Program-made: the position numbers and the translations under genes
The notes under the pieces: generated by a model
Told to the model about the DNA's origin: nothing
Database searches by the model: none
What the model saw: the letters and a program-made list of their open reading frames with translations, nothing else
Assembly (NCBI GenBank): GCA_027578815.1
Contig: JANBTH010000655.1
Location: forward strand, 1 to 13,091
DNA length: 13,091 nt
Direction: 5' to 3'
From: Coemansia sp. RSA 1804
Taxonomy: Eukaryota > Kickxellomycota > Kickxellomycetes > Kickxellales > Kickxellaceae
Shown: piece by piece, positions 1-7,878 of the stretch
How positions within the stretch are numbered: position 1 is the first letter of the stretch
Layout: each line of letters starts with the position of its first letter

Positions 1-1093
1 TGTTTAAAAAGGGCTCTATTTAATCTGCGCTCTAGACATCTACCTATCCAAGTGACGTAGCCAATGTGTATTAAAATAAAATACAGCTCAATCCAGCGTG
101 TCTGGATAAGTCCTCCTCCACTTCTTTTCTATAAAGTGCAGTTGGAGGGGGGAAGCGCCTTTTTTTTGTTTTAATAACAGAAAGCCCCAGGCCCCCTTCT
201 TTCATTCTACAGATAAACCTTAACGACCGACGATCTGCTGCTCTATTGAGCAAGAGAAAGTATTGTTATACTCATGGTTATTGTTTTGTCAGGCTGTATT
301 TTCACCTACCAGCGGTGGACATATTCTATTGAATAAGCATGCGAGAGAAAAGGGAGAAAAAGGATGAGCAGGGTTTTGACCAATACGATCGCCAAAAAGT
401 TCTGGATTTTGGAATTTCATATATCATGTTTGCAACCTTTACAAAGAGCAAGAAAAAAATGGAATGGAGGGATTGAGATTTATTTCTATTTGATTATCGC
501 CATTGATAGTCGGCCACATCAGCCATTCTACACCCTCTTGGTCACTCATTCTGTGTCCATTCACAAATGAAGGATGCCCGCACTTTATAAAATATTTGCT
601 GACAACCAGAAGCGGACAAAGAAAAAGAAAAGGATGTGAGGTAGACATGGAATGGAGATACACTTGGTCGACCATTCTGCAAGCTTCATTGTACGACATT
701 CGGTTTTACCCTTGTATAATCAGCAAGAAAAAAGTTTATATTTTTAGCATGAAAAAGGACCATTATAAATATAAGATGTTGCCCAGCCCAGCTTTAAAGG
801 AGAAGAGAAATAATGTCTCGTTTGCGAAAAGAAACCTAATTAGGCTAGGCACTATCAATCCTACTCACTCAAACCACATTGTTTCTGACCTACTCGCGTG
901 TTCTGCAAGCTGTTTTGCTACACCAAACTACCTTTCGCTTTTTCAATTTTAATATAACTTCAATTTTTCACTACTTTCCATTGTTTTTTAAAAAGTTTAT
1001 TTATTAGACAAGTACTCGATATACATTGTACATTTTATATAGTCACCGCTCGTTTCGCCAGGTCAGCTCCAGTAAAAGCAAAGAAACAGCCAA
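1..1093. other. AT-rich intergenic region, no supportable gene
   Basis: About 1.1 kb of AT-rich sequence with frequent stops in all frames. The longer open stretches here (roughly 503-952 on plus and 439-699 on minus) start at non-ATG codons, have low GC and show no domain-like pattern, so I do not call them. A 10-base palindrome (CCTAATTAGG) lies at 835-844. The right end is strongly AT-rich and carries the likely promoter of the arrestin gene that follows. The first 100 bases could be the 3' flank of a gene to the left, but nothing proves it. Confidence 0.6.
1034..1041 (+). promoter_or_regulatory. Candidate TATA element of arrestin A
   Basis: TTATATAG-like element at the end of a long AT-rich tract, about 55 bases before the arrestin A start codon. 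No ATG occurs between it and 1094, so the called start is the first one a scanning ribosome would meet. Assignment rests on position and consensus only. Confidence 0.4.
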
Positions 1094-2627
1094 ATGATTC
1101 CACCAAGCGTGCGGCTGTTCACGCTGAGCGAGATTGTGCTCCAGGGCGCCCCGTCGGAGTCGCCCGGGTACTTGCTCAATGGCCAGGTGATTGTAAATAT
1201 CCGCGTGCCTACACAAGTAAAGCTCCTTAAGGTGGTCTTCCAGACAGAGCAAGGTATGTATCAGCAGCCGCAAAACAATTGAATAATAACCATGGCAGAA
1301 AGAGGGCAAATACAGCCTATTTGCATTGTAATATGCTATCAACTGAACAGATCCAGTGCTAACCTGAACAATTTACTTTTCTAAATACATAGGCATCCGG
1401 TGGCTGTCGCTAAAACGAAAGCCAAAACTCATCAACGACAGACCAGTGACACTAGACGACATCCTGTATGCGGAAGAAGACAACGCGGCAGAAGACAAAG
1501 TATGGAGCAGAGGAAGCTACGAGTTCTTCTTCCAGCTGCTCGTGCCAGGAAGTGTGTGCGAGACAATGTACACGGAGCACAAGCAGGTGTCGTACGAGGT
1601 GCGCGCAGTTCTGGAGACGGATGGGCCGCTGGGCCACGCGCAACGCCGCACATCTGTGCATCCGATAGCAGTGAAGCGGGTTCCATATTACGGACCGGTC
1701 TGGGAGTCGCTTGCCAACGATATGGTCAATGTGTCTGCGGTCTGGCGCGACCAGATCGAGATGTGTGTGTTCGGATGCAGCCGCGTACAGCGGGACGGAC
1801 GGCCTGTGCGCGTGAAGGGCGTGGTGCGTGCGCTGGAAAAGGGATTCAAGCTGACCAAGGTTGGGTTCTTGCTTGAGGAGCGCACACGAAGCCGAGGTAT
1901 GAGTAGAGGCGGACGACAAGGGGAGTCAAGAGAGGGCCCGGAGAGCACTTCAAGCATTGCTGCCAGCGCATACTTGCGGCCAAAGACAAAAAACGAACAC
2001 AAAGGGTGGTACGGCGGAGCCATTGTTGACCAGCTGGCGTTTGAGATGGAACTGCAGATCCCCAAGGCATACGGAAAGATTCAGTACGACGTGAAGCACG
2101 GATCTGTGACTGTCAGCCATCGGCTGGCGTTTGTCGTTGCAGTGGTTGACAGCACGGGTCGGGGCACAAGCCTACGACTGTTTACGCCTCTGCACATTAT
2201 GCCGCACGACTGGGCCGATACTGGCGAGGAGCTCCCATCGTACACAGACTCGTTTGCCGACCGTGTGCTTCTCAGATCCATCTTGTCCCAACACCAGTGC
2301 CTGCCAAACGAGCAATACGAAGACGATGCTGCACGCTGCCAGCTCCAGATTCTGCCGCTGTCTCCGCCTCCACCTCCACCACTAACACCTCTGCTTTCTG
2401 CTACTGCAAATGCAGAGTCAGGGTACGCCGCGGTGTGCGCGAGCGGCAGATACGCCGAGTCCCTCGCAGACGACACCGATAGTGATTCGGCAATAGCAAC
2501 CGACGGAAGCAGCAGTGCTGAGTGCGTGCGGATAGGCGAGAGCAGCAGGATGACGACACTGGGTGTCGTCGGTCTCGAGTGGGAAAACGCTGCAGCCCGA
2601 CAAGCAGGGACAGTCGCCGACTCATAA
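1094..2627 (+). CDS. Arrestin-like (alpha-arrestin) protein A, two exons
   Basis: Spliced from 1094-1253 and 1393-2627 to give 464 residues. It has the two-lobed arrestin fold pattern. The N-terminal lobe is roughly residues 5-155, with strand-like segments such as QVKLLKVVFQ (41-50) and YEVRAVLE (near 121-128), followed by HPIAVKRVP (143-151). The C-terminal lobe is roughly 160-330 and includes VTVSHRLAFVVAVVD. Fungal alpha-arrestins act at membranes as adaptors that select transporters or receptors for ubiquitination by Rsp5/Nedd4 ligases. The usual PPxY ligase motif is missing here; the nearest match is LPSY at 334-337. The tail (about 345-464) is low complexity, with a six-proline run at about 378-383 and an acidic Asp/Ser patch. 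The splice joins an interrupted Gly codon and restores one frame through the N-lobe. A paralogue lies at 9079-10386. The cargo cannot be inferred. Confidence 0.85.
1254..1392 (+). other. Spliceosomal intron of arrestin A
   Basis: 139-base phase-1 intron. The donor is GTATGT at 1254, a TGCTAAC branch-point candidate lies at 1357-1363, and the acceptor is ATACATAG ending at 1392. Reading through hits a stop soon after the donor, whereas splicing joins VVFQTEQ to GIRWLSLKRK in one arrestin-like frame. Confidence 0.85.
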
Positions 2628-3048
2628 CCGTGTGAATATGTGAATGAACGAATGGGTTCTACTGCCTTTGCGCTTTCTAATTGTCAGCCAAAAAAGGTGG
2701 CTGGCGATGACTTGGGCTTGGGATTTCGGCATCAGTCACATGAGATTGTCGTTTTTCAATGATTTCCTCTCTTCTGCAAAAAGGCTGACTTTGACAAAAA
2801 GCCGCGTTTTCTCAACTCCCCCCATCGCCATCATGTAAGCCCTTTTTTCCTTTCTCCTCACGCTTGGCCTGCTTAATTATTATTCTTACACCAAAAGAGG
2901 CAGAGTGTGTGGCAGCTGCATTTGCTTCAATTCAGTATTCTACATTTGTGTTTCTATCTTTCATTGAATAGCAAAAAAGAACGAAAAGACTCACCTTGGC
3001 TATATTTGTTACGACTGTGCGCTGAAACTCCACCGTCACCCAGCAGAC
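2628..3048. other. Spacer between arrestin A and the YEATS gene
   Basis: 421 bases holding the 3' flank of arrestin A and the promoter/5' UTR of the YEATS gene. It has low-complexity T- and A-rich tracts. A weak TATA-like CTATATTTG lies at about 2999-3007, some 45 bases before the ATG. An ATG at 2833 is followed at once by a stop. No other gene is supportable. Confidence 0.55.
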
Positions 3049-4905
3049 ATGGATACAGAGGTTGTGCTTGGAATCCACACGCAGCAGCACGACACAGGAA
3101 GAACTGCGGTGTCTGGCGGCATAGAGTACAGCCTGCGCAGATGGTCGTGCACACTACACGAGGGCCGGTCGCAAGTGGCTGGAACCACGCAGCTTCCGTA
3201 CATTCAGAAGGTCGAGTTCATTCTGCACGAGACGTTTGACACCCCGCACAGAGGTAAGTTTAATGAGCGATATCGCCTTACGAAACCCGCATAATTTCTT
3301 TTCTCCCTTTAGCCCAAGTTCACTAAATGTCAGACATGAGCTCTAATCAACTCGGCCGATTTGATAGTCGTTACGCGCGCGCCGTTTCGTGTGGAGGAGG
3401 AGGGCTGGGGCGAGTTTGATCTCATTGTCATTGTGCATATGGCCAACAGCCCTGACACGTACAAGATTGTGCACGATCTCAACTTCCAGGAGGGCGAGTC
3501 CTATACCAAGCGCTACCCCTTTGTTATACCCAACCCCACACCTGGCTTTCTGGCCCTGTTCTACAAACCCACCTCATTTTCACGCAAGACCATCCCCAAA
3601 CGCGCAACAAAGGCGCGGAAGGGCCCTCCTAGAGATTCGGCATACGCAAACTCGACGTCGCGCCTCTCCTCGGACTCCGAATCCTTCTCGGACAGCGATG
3701 CGAGCGATGCGAGCGATGCCACTTCGGAGCTGGAGGAGGATTCTGAAACCGCATCCAGGCCGCACCAGCGTTATAAGGCCGAGGATGAAACGCATGTCGC
3801 CATGGCTACCCAAAAACACGAGGCAAGGGATCCACCATCTATTCGCATGCCTAAGACACGACCACCAGCGCCTGGTGGTCTGACAAAGCCAGAAAAGCCT
3901 GGATCTGGATCTCTGCGGCATATTCCATCTCCTCCCGACGCAGCCAGGGCTGTATTGCGCGGGACATCTTCATCATCGACATCGGTAGCTGCTGTCTCGC
4001 GGCAGGGCATGAAGCGAAGACTGAGCGACGTCCATGAAAACTCAACCGCTGCAGCAACAGCAGGAGGCATCACAAATGCCAAGCGCCATACGGCGGACAG
4101 AGGGCGTACTTTCGGCGAACCACGAACACTGTCTTACTCGCCGCCACAGCAGAAACCGCAGCAGCACGACAGCATACCTGAGACGACGAATGCTGAACAG
4201 CCAAAACGCACGATGGCCAGTGCTATTGCAAGCATGCGGGTGCCTAAAAAGCAGGCATTTGTGCCCAAGTCGTCTGGGGCAGCAGCAACAACGACTACGG
4301 CAGCAGCAGCAGCAGCAGCAGCAACTTTGCATGCGAATGCCGAATCGCCACAGCCGTCTGCCACATCCAACAGAGAGGCCTTCATCCGCGAGCGCGAGAG
4401 ACAGCGATACATTGACACGGCAGCTGAATCGCCCAGTGCGCGCGCCGTAAAGCGAGTATCTCCGACTAGTGAGGCGGTTATGCGCAAAAAGCCTTCCAAG
4501 CGCGAGTCTGATAATACACATGCGCCCAAGCGGTCACAGGATGACGCTGGGTCCAAGAAAATGCAACAGCCACGACCATCGAAAGTCTCAGACGATCTGC
4601 CCAAGCGTTCTCTTGCAGAAGCCGACGGCGGCAGCTCTGATACCCTCCGACTGTCGCCACACATGGTAAAGCGTATGGAGCGCATTATGGAACGCGCTTC
4701 CTTGCTGAACGAGCGTCAGCTTGTCGCGTTCCTTCGGCTGCTTCACGCACTGCGCATACAGCAGGACCCCGGATCCGCACAGATAATGACTGCCCAGGCT
4801 GTAGATCTTGTCAGATCTTCTGGCGAGTACTCGTGTAATCTGTCGGCCTTGTCCTCGACGGCTATCGATAGACTGTGGGCTTTTGTCAAGGAAGCACATG
4901 CCTAG
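3049..4905 (+). CDS. YEATS-domain chromatin reader, AF9/ENL-like, two exons
   Basis: Spliced from 3049-3253 and 3368-4905 to give 580 residues. The YEATS domain spans roughly 24-136. It shows LHETF (59-63) and EGWGEF (80-85), which supply the His, Thr, Phe, Gly and Trp positions (H60, T62, F63, G81, W82) that form the acyl-lysine pocket in AF9 and Taf14. A long disordered linker follows: an acidic Ser/Asp tract (about 169-196), repeated Lys-Arg motifs and a poly-Ala run (about 380-388) encoded by eight GCA codons. The C-terminus (about 497-580) is predicted helical and ends NLSALSSTAIDRLWAFVKEA, resembling the ANC1-homology/ET-type domain that recruits elongation or chromatin partners. YEATS proteins bind acylated histone H3 tails in the nucleus. 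The overall size and domain order match human AF9 (568 residues) and ENL rather than yeast Taf14 (244). The YEATS call is strong; the C-terminal domain call is a by-eye inference. Confidence 0.88.
3254..3367 (+). other. Spliceosomal intron inside the YEATS domain
   Basis: 114-base phase-1 intron. The donor is GTAAGT at 3254, a CTAAT branch-point candidate lies at 3343-3347, and the acceptor is TTGATAG ending at 3367. I chose this acceptor over the AG at 3340 because it gives HETFDTPHR followed directly by VVTRAPFRV. That keeps the usual YEATS spacing between the HxTF segment and the PPF-type segment; the alternative would insert nine residues. Confidence 0.8.
4300..4323 (+). repeat. (GCA)8 microsatellite in the YEATS linker
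   Basis: Eight uninterrupted GCA codons encode an Ala run in the disordered linker, next to shorter ACN/GCA stretches. Codon purity points to recent slippage, so length variation between strains is likely. Confidence 0.85.
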
Positions 4906-5921
4906 CAATTAGCTGCTCTCTATACTTGGAGGGGAAGAAGAGATTCCCTCGCTTTGTACTGCTAAATTCCGTAACTGCTTTAACCTGCATACTGTTAGAT
5001 TTTATCTTGCAGTACCTCTATTGCTTGCTACGTGCATTTCTCTATGTGTTCTTCTTGACCGGACTTTGAAGAGCAGAAGCCTTATTTCTGTTTTGGCAAT
5101 AAGAATATTGACGCAAAACAAACAAGGCAGCGTAGAGAGAGGTAATTACCGGTATTTGTTTGCTTCTAGTATTGCGGGGATACCGTGCCACATTTTTTCC
5201 TATATCTGCAATATAGACTATTTACATGTTTTTATTTACATATCCAGTTGCATAGTTTCCTTTTTGGGCGTGCATATTGCGACGGGAACTAGAAAAATAA
5301 ACTCAAATCGAATAATAGCATATTGTTTGCAAAAAAAAAACAAAACCCTGGATCCATTCCATGTCCTTGTTTTTTTCCCTTTAATAGCTTAGCAAATGCA
5401 CCGCCATTTTTCTTGGCTATTCGCGCCATCAAAAAAGCTTTGGCAACAATACTCGTCCACATTGAAGCATGTAAATGCATTTGTCAACGTATGGCTTGTT
5501 CTTCCATTTCTTGCTATCCAACCTCTCTTTCAAAGATCAAAACAATCGATTTTGCAGAGATTAGAAGATAAATATACATTACGTACAGAGTGAGTTTTTG
5601 GCTCGTCTCCTGCTATTCATCCCATTTCTGTAGACAGAAGGAGCAGGTCAGAGCAAGGGTGGTCTTTTTGTGTCCATTACTTTTCTTTAATGTATGGCTT
5701 ATATAACCTAAAGGGAACCACGGAGTAGTATACTTGTATTTGGTGAAGGTGTACTCCCTTTATCCTTATCCTTTTTGTCCTAGCTTGTTCTGTGCAAACT
5801 CTTTTTTATGACTATTTCTGACACGCTGCTTATTTCTACAAACCTTGATAATACTATAATATCCTGTTGTGTCTTTATCTCTAACTATTCAGCAAGAGAG
5901 TAAATAGTAGATAACAGAAAG
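4906..5921. other. AT-rich spacer before the unknown membrane/coiled-coil gene
   Basis: About 1 kb of AT-rich sequence. It contains an AATAAA at 5294-5299, a 10-base palindrome GGTAATTACC at 5141-5150, an A10 run near 5331, and TATA-like TTATATAA near 5699, about 220 bases before the next gene. A small ORF starting at 5396 is described separately. An open frame at 5021-5392 begins at a non-ATG codon and is AT-rich, so it is not called. No tRNA-like structure was seen. Confidence 0.55.
5396..5706 (+). CDS. Weak candidate for a small two-exon protein
   Basis: Starting at ATG 5396 there is an open frame to a stop ending at 5593 (65 residues). The stop overlaps a GTGAGT donor-like site at 5590, and an acceptor-like TTTCTGTAG ends at 5633. 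Splicing out these 44 bases would give 88 residues (5396-5589 joined to 5634-5706). The product would contain a hydrophobic central segment (NVWLVLPFLAIQPLF), a basic/polar stretch and a hydrophobic C-terminal tail. I recognise no family, the intron is very short and the surrounding sequence is AT-rich, so this may be chance. Confidence 0.18.
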
Positions 5922-7445
5922 ATGGGCACGATGCCTACAAAATCACAAAAGCCTAGTTCCTTTATTTACGCATGGGCTGTTCTGGCAGGCACAGCCTTTT
6001 GGTCCTTTGCTATGGTGGTGCCGCGTGCGCTTTCCAACGCAGCACTGCGCATTCTAGATAGGTTTGAGGATGTAATGCTAAACATTCTATGGGACTATCA
6101 GGGAGAGAACATTCTACACTTTCTGTACAGGCACCAGCAATCTAAAGCAAAGGACGGGAGCGGTGATGATTCTGTCGGACGTGTGCGCATAGATGGCAAG
6201 ATGCTGAGTATGCGGGTCGCCGGAAGTCTGCAATCGGTTGGAGTGCAAACGGATGACTGCACGATGTCGCTAGGCGTGCGGGAGCGCGAAAAGCGCAACA
6301 ATCTGATGGACAAGATTCTCGAGGATCTGGTCCCTGCGCTCCTGCAAGTGTTACATTCGGTTCCGCAGAAAAGAGAGCTGGAGGCCATGTACAGGGAGCA
6401 GGTTGCACTCATACAAACTGTGCAGCAGAGCGCGCACGGCGTAGAAAATACATCTCTTCTTCTTCCCAGTGACACTGGCAATGACAAGGACTATCAAACG
6501 CAGATAATGGGTAGGAGCCAGGATGTTGGAAAGGCACTGCAGGATCTGGCCAATCGTGTGGGAGCCGTAGATGACCGTGTGGTGCAGGTTCTGCAGGAAC
6601 TCGAAAGTGAGGAAAGAGAGTCCGTGTTTGCGAGCGAAAGACTAGGCGTTCTGGTTGAGGGGCTCGGTGCGGTCAGAGAAAAATGCGAGGCAGACAAGGC
6701 ACTTGCCCTACACATGATACAGAGTCTGGAGCGGATGGACACAACGCTTGCAAGCGCAATTGCAACAACAGCAACAAAGCCTCTCTGCTTCGACACTGAC
6801 GTTTACCAGTCGAACAACAACAACAACAACAATGATGATGATGATGATGATGATAATGATAGCGATAATAATGGCAGCGCACAAGCCACGCCGCCTCAAA
6901 CAGATGCAGCGACAGGCAAACATGTTGTAGCGTCGCCCGCAAATAGTGGTCATAGTGCCATGCTTAGTCGTGTGTGTAGCGCGCAGTGCAATAGTGAGTA
7001 CGACTATAACAGCGACAGCGCACGCTCGGTCATTGCTGACTACAATGCATCTTTTGCCAGCAATACTCACGCACAGTCCATATCCAAGTCCGCTATGAGC
7101 GCAATCTCTGCGGCAGAAGTTGGTGGCGTGGCGCCAAATTCAAACCCTCTTGGGCTGAAATGCATATCCACAGATGCTGTTCCAGGCCAGATTCCACAGC
7201 GTGATACAAGCGGTGTTACACTTCTCAGGACAACGTCCGTGCTAGGTTCTGCAGTGGCCGATGCACTTGCGCAGCCAGCCAAGGAAACTAATTCAAAACA
7301 TAAAGAAGCTGAGCTGAAAGGAGCTGCTGCATTCAAGGACGGGGCTTCTGCTCTCGGCTCTCATTCAGCCAACAAAATTCATCGTAAATTCAGTCTTCGG
7401 CGGGAGATCAAGCGGCACTCGTGGTTTGGCAAAAAGCCCGAATAG
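5922..7445 (+). CDS. Unrecognised 507-residue protein, N-terminal membrane segment plus coiled-coil-like region
   Basis: Single-exon ORF opening at ATG 5922, with a second in-frame ATG three codons on. I do not recognise a family. Residues 14-33 (FIYAWAVLAGTAFWSFAMVV) look like one transmembrane helix or uncleaved anchor close to the N-terminus. Residues about 145-275 are rich in Glu, Gln, Leu and Arg with heptad-like spacing, suggesting a coiled coil. Next comes a run of seven Asn and seven Asp (298-311), then a Ser/Ala-rich disordered stretch. The C-terminus is basic (KIHRKFSLRREIKRHSWFGKK, about 485-505 less its first residue) and contains RxxS-like contexts that could be phosphorylated. 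A membrane-anchored protein with a long tail on one side is the simplest reading. Membrane identity and role are unknown. Coding quality is good: the frame is long, GC-rich and ATG-initiated. Confidence 0.8.
   Translation: MGTMPTKSQKPSSFIYAWAVLAGTAFWSFAMVVPRALSNAALRILDRFEDVMLNILWDYQGENILHFLYRHQQSKAKDGSGDDSVGRVRIDGKMLSMRVAGSLQSVGVQTDDCTMSLGVREREKRNNLMDKILEDLVPALLQVLHSVPQKRELEAMYREQVALIQTVQQSAHGVENTSLLLPSDTGNDKDYQTQIMGRSQDVGKALQDLANRVGAVDDRVVQVLQELESEERESVFASERLGVLVEGLGAVREKCEADKALALHMIQSLERMDTTLASAIATTATKPLCFDTDVYQSNNNNNNNDDDDDDDNDSDNNGSAQATPPQTDAATGKHVVASPANSGHSAMLSRVCSAQCNSEYDYNSDSARSVIADYNASFASNTHAQSISKSAMSAISAAEVGGVAPNSNPLGLKCISTDAVPGQIPQRDTSGVTLLRTTSVLGSAVADALAQPAKETNSKHKEAELKGAAAFKDGASALGSHSANKIHRKFSLRREIKRHSWFGKKPE
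6813..6872 (+). repeat. AAC/GAT trinucleotide microsatellite encoding Asn and Asp runs
   Basis: Six AAC and one AAT are followed by seven GAT, then degenerate AAT/GAT units, all in frame within the unknown gene at 5922-7445. It is a compound trinucleotide repeat of near-pure codons, typical of slippage in a disordered protein region. Confidence 0.9.
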
Positions 7446-7531
7446 CAAATAATTAGAACAGCGTATCCCAATGTTTCAGCGTTGTTGTAACAATGTGTTT
7501 TCTTTCTTTGTGTTTCCACCAGCTGATAAAA

Positions 7532-7537
7532 AATAAA
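7532..7537 (+). other. Candidate poly(A) signal of the 5922-7445 gene
   Basis: AATAAA about 87 bases after the stop codon, in AT-rich sequence just before the next TATA element. Assignment rests on consensus and distance only. Confidence 0.4.
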
Positions 7538-7555
7538 TCAGAATCGTTTAGAATC

Positions 7556-7563
7556 TATAAAAG
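7556..7563 (+). promoter_or_regulatory. Consensus TATA box (TATAAAAG)
   Basis: A perfect TATAAAAG lies 107 bases before ATG 7663. The only ATG between them (7629) is followed immediately by TGA. This is the best core-promoter match in the window and argues that something is transcribed rightward from about 7590, although the gene body there is unresolved. Confidence 0.5.
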
Positions 7564-7662
7564 CCGAACTTGTCATAGAGTGTTAGCTCCTGTTTAAGCT
7601 GACACTAATCCGAGCCCGGATCCGAAGCATGTGAAATTCCACTCTCAAGCAATCCTTTTTCA

Positions 7663-7878
7663 ATGGGCGCTTCCTTAAACCCCGAGACAAGCGACGCAGG
7701 CTCGCCAGAAAGAAGCCGCAATTCGGCTGCAAGCAGTTGTATGCAAGGGAGGGCGGATAATGTCAACAAGCCGTGCGTGCGTAAGCCAACTGGTGCTTTC
7801 ATTCCATTCGACATGGGATTATCAGCAATTCCGACCCGAGTTGATCCGCATGTTATTCCAGAAAATAACCGCTTCTGA
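7663..7878 (+). CDS. Possible first exon of an unidentified gene
   Basis: Open frame of 71 residues from ATG 7663, downstream of a strong TATA box. It starts MGASLNPETSDAGSPERSRN, which is polar and disorder-like, and ends at a TGA that is followed two codons on by a TAG. The same frame reopens at 7885 with a hydrophobic stretch (LAARALLIAWLIIGSTL) that looks like a membrane helix. An intron removing the stops (GT at 7777 or 7781 to the AG ending 7884) or a disabled gene would each explain the pattern. With the GT at 7777 the frame is kept. I recognise no family and cannot fix the exon structure. Confidence 0.25.
   Translation: MGASLNPETSDAGSPERSRNSAASSCMQGRADNVNKPCVRKPTGAFIPFDMGLSAIPTRVDPHVIPENNRF

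Noticed and set aside
439..699. 86-codon minus-strand open frame starting at ATG 699
   Set aside because: Low-GC, no recognisable motif, no promoter signal, and overlapped by other chance frames.
503..952. 149-codon plus-strand open frame
   Set aside because: It begins at a non-ATG codon, is AT-rich with Lys/Ile/Tyr-heavy composition and shows no domain pattern; it lies in promoter-like sequence.
3341..3367. Use of the AG at 3340 as main acceptor of the YEATS intron
   Set aside because: It adds nine residues (ALINSADLI-type) where YEATS domains have none; the AG ending at 3367 restores the family spacing and sits 21 bases after a CTAAT branch candidate.
4134..4685. 183-codon minus-strand frame opposite the YEATS gene
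   Set aside because: Shadow of the GC-rich coding strand; it translates the GCA/CAG repeats into poly-Ala and Cys-rich runs without structure, while the plus frame has two recognisable domains.
5021..5392. 123-codon plus-strand frame
   Set aside because: Non-ATG start, very AT-rich, runs through an A10 tract; no motif.
6673..7070. Minus-strand frames across the AAC/GAT repeat
   Set aside because: They consist of poly-Ile, poly-His and poly-Cys produced by reading the microsatellite backward; the plus frame is the coding one.
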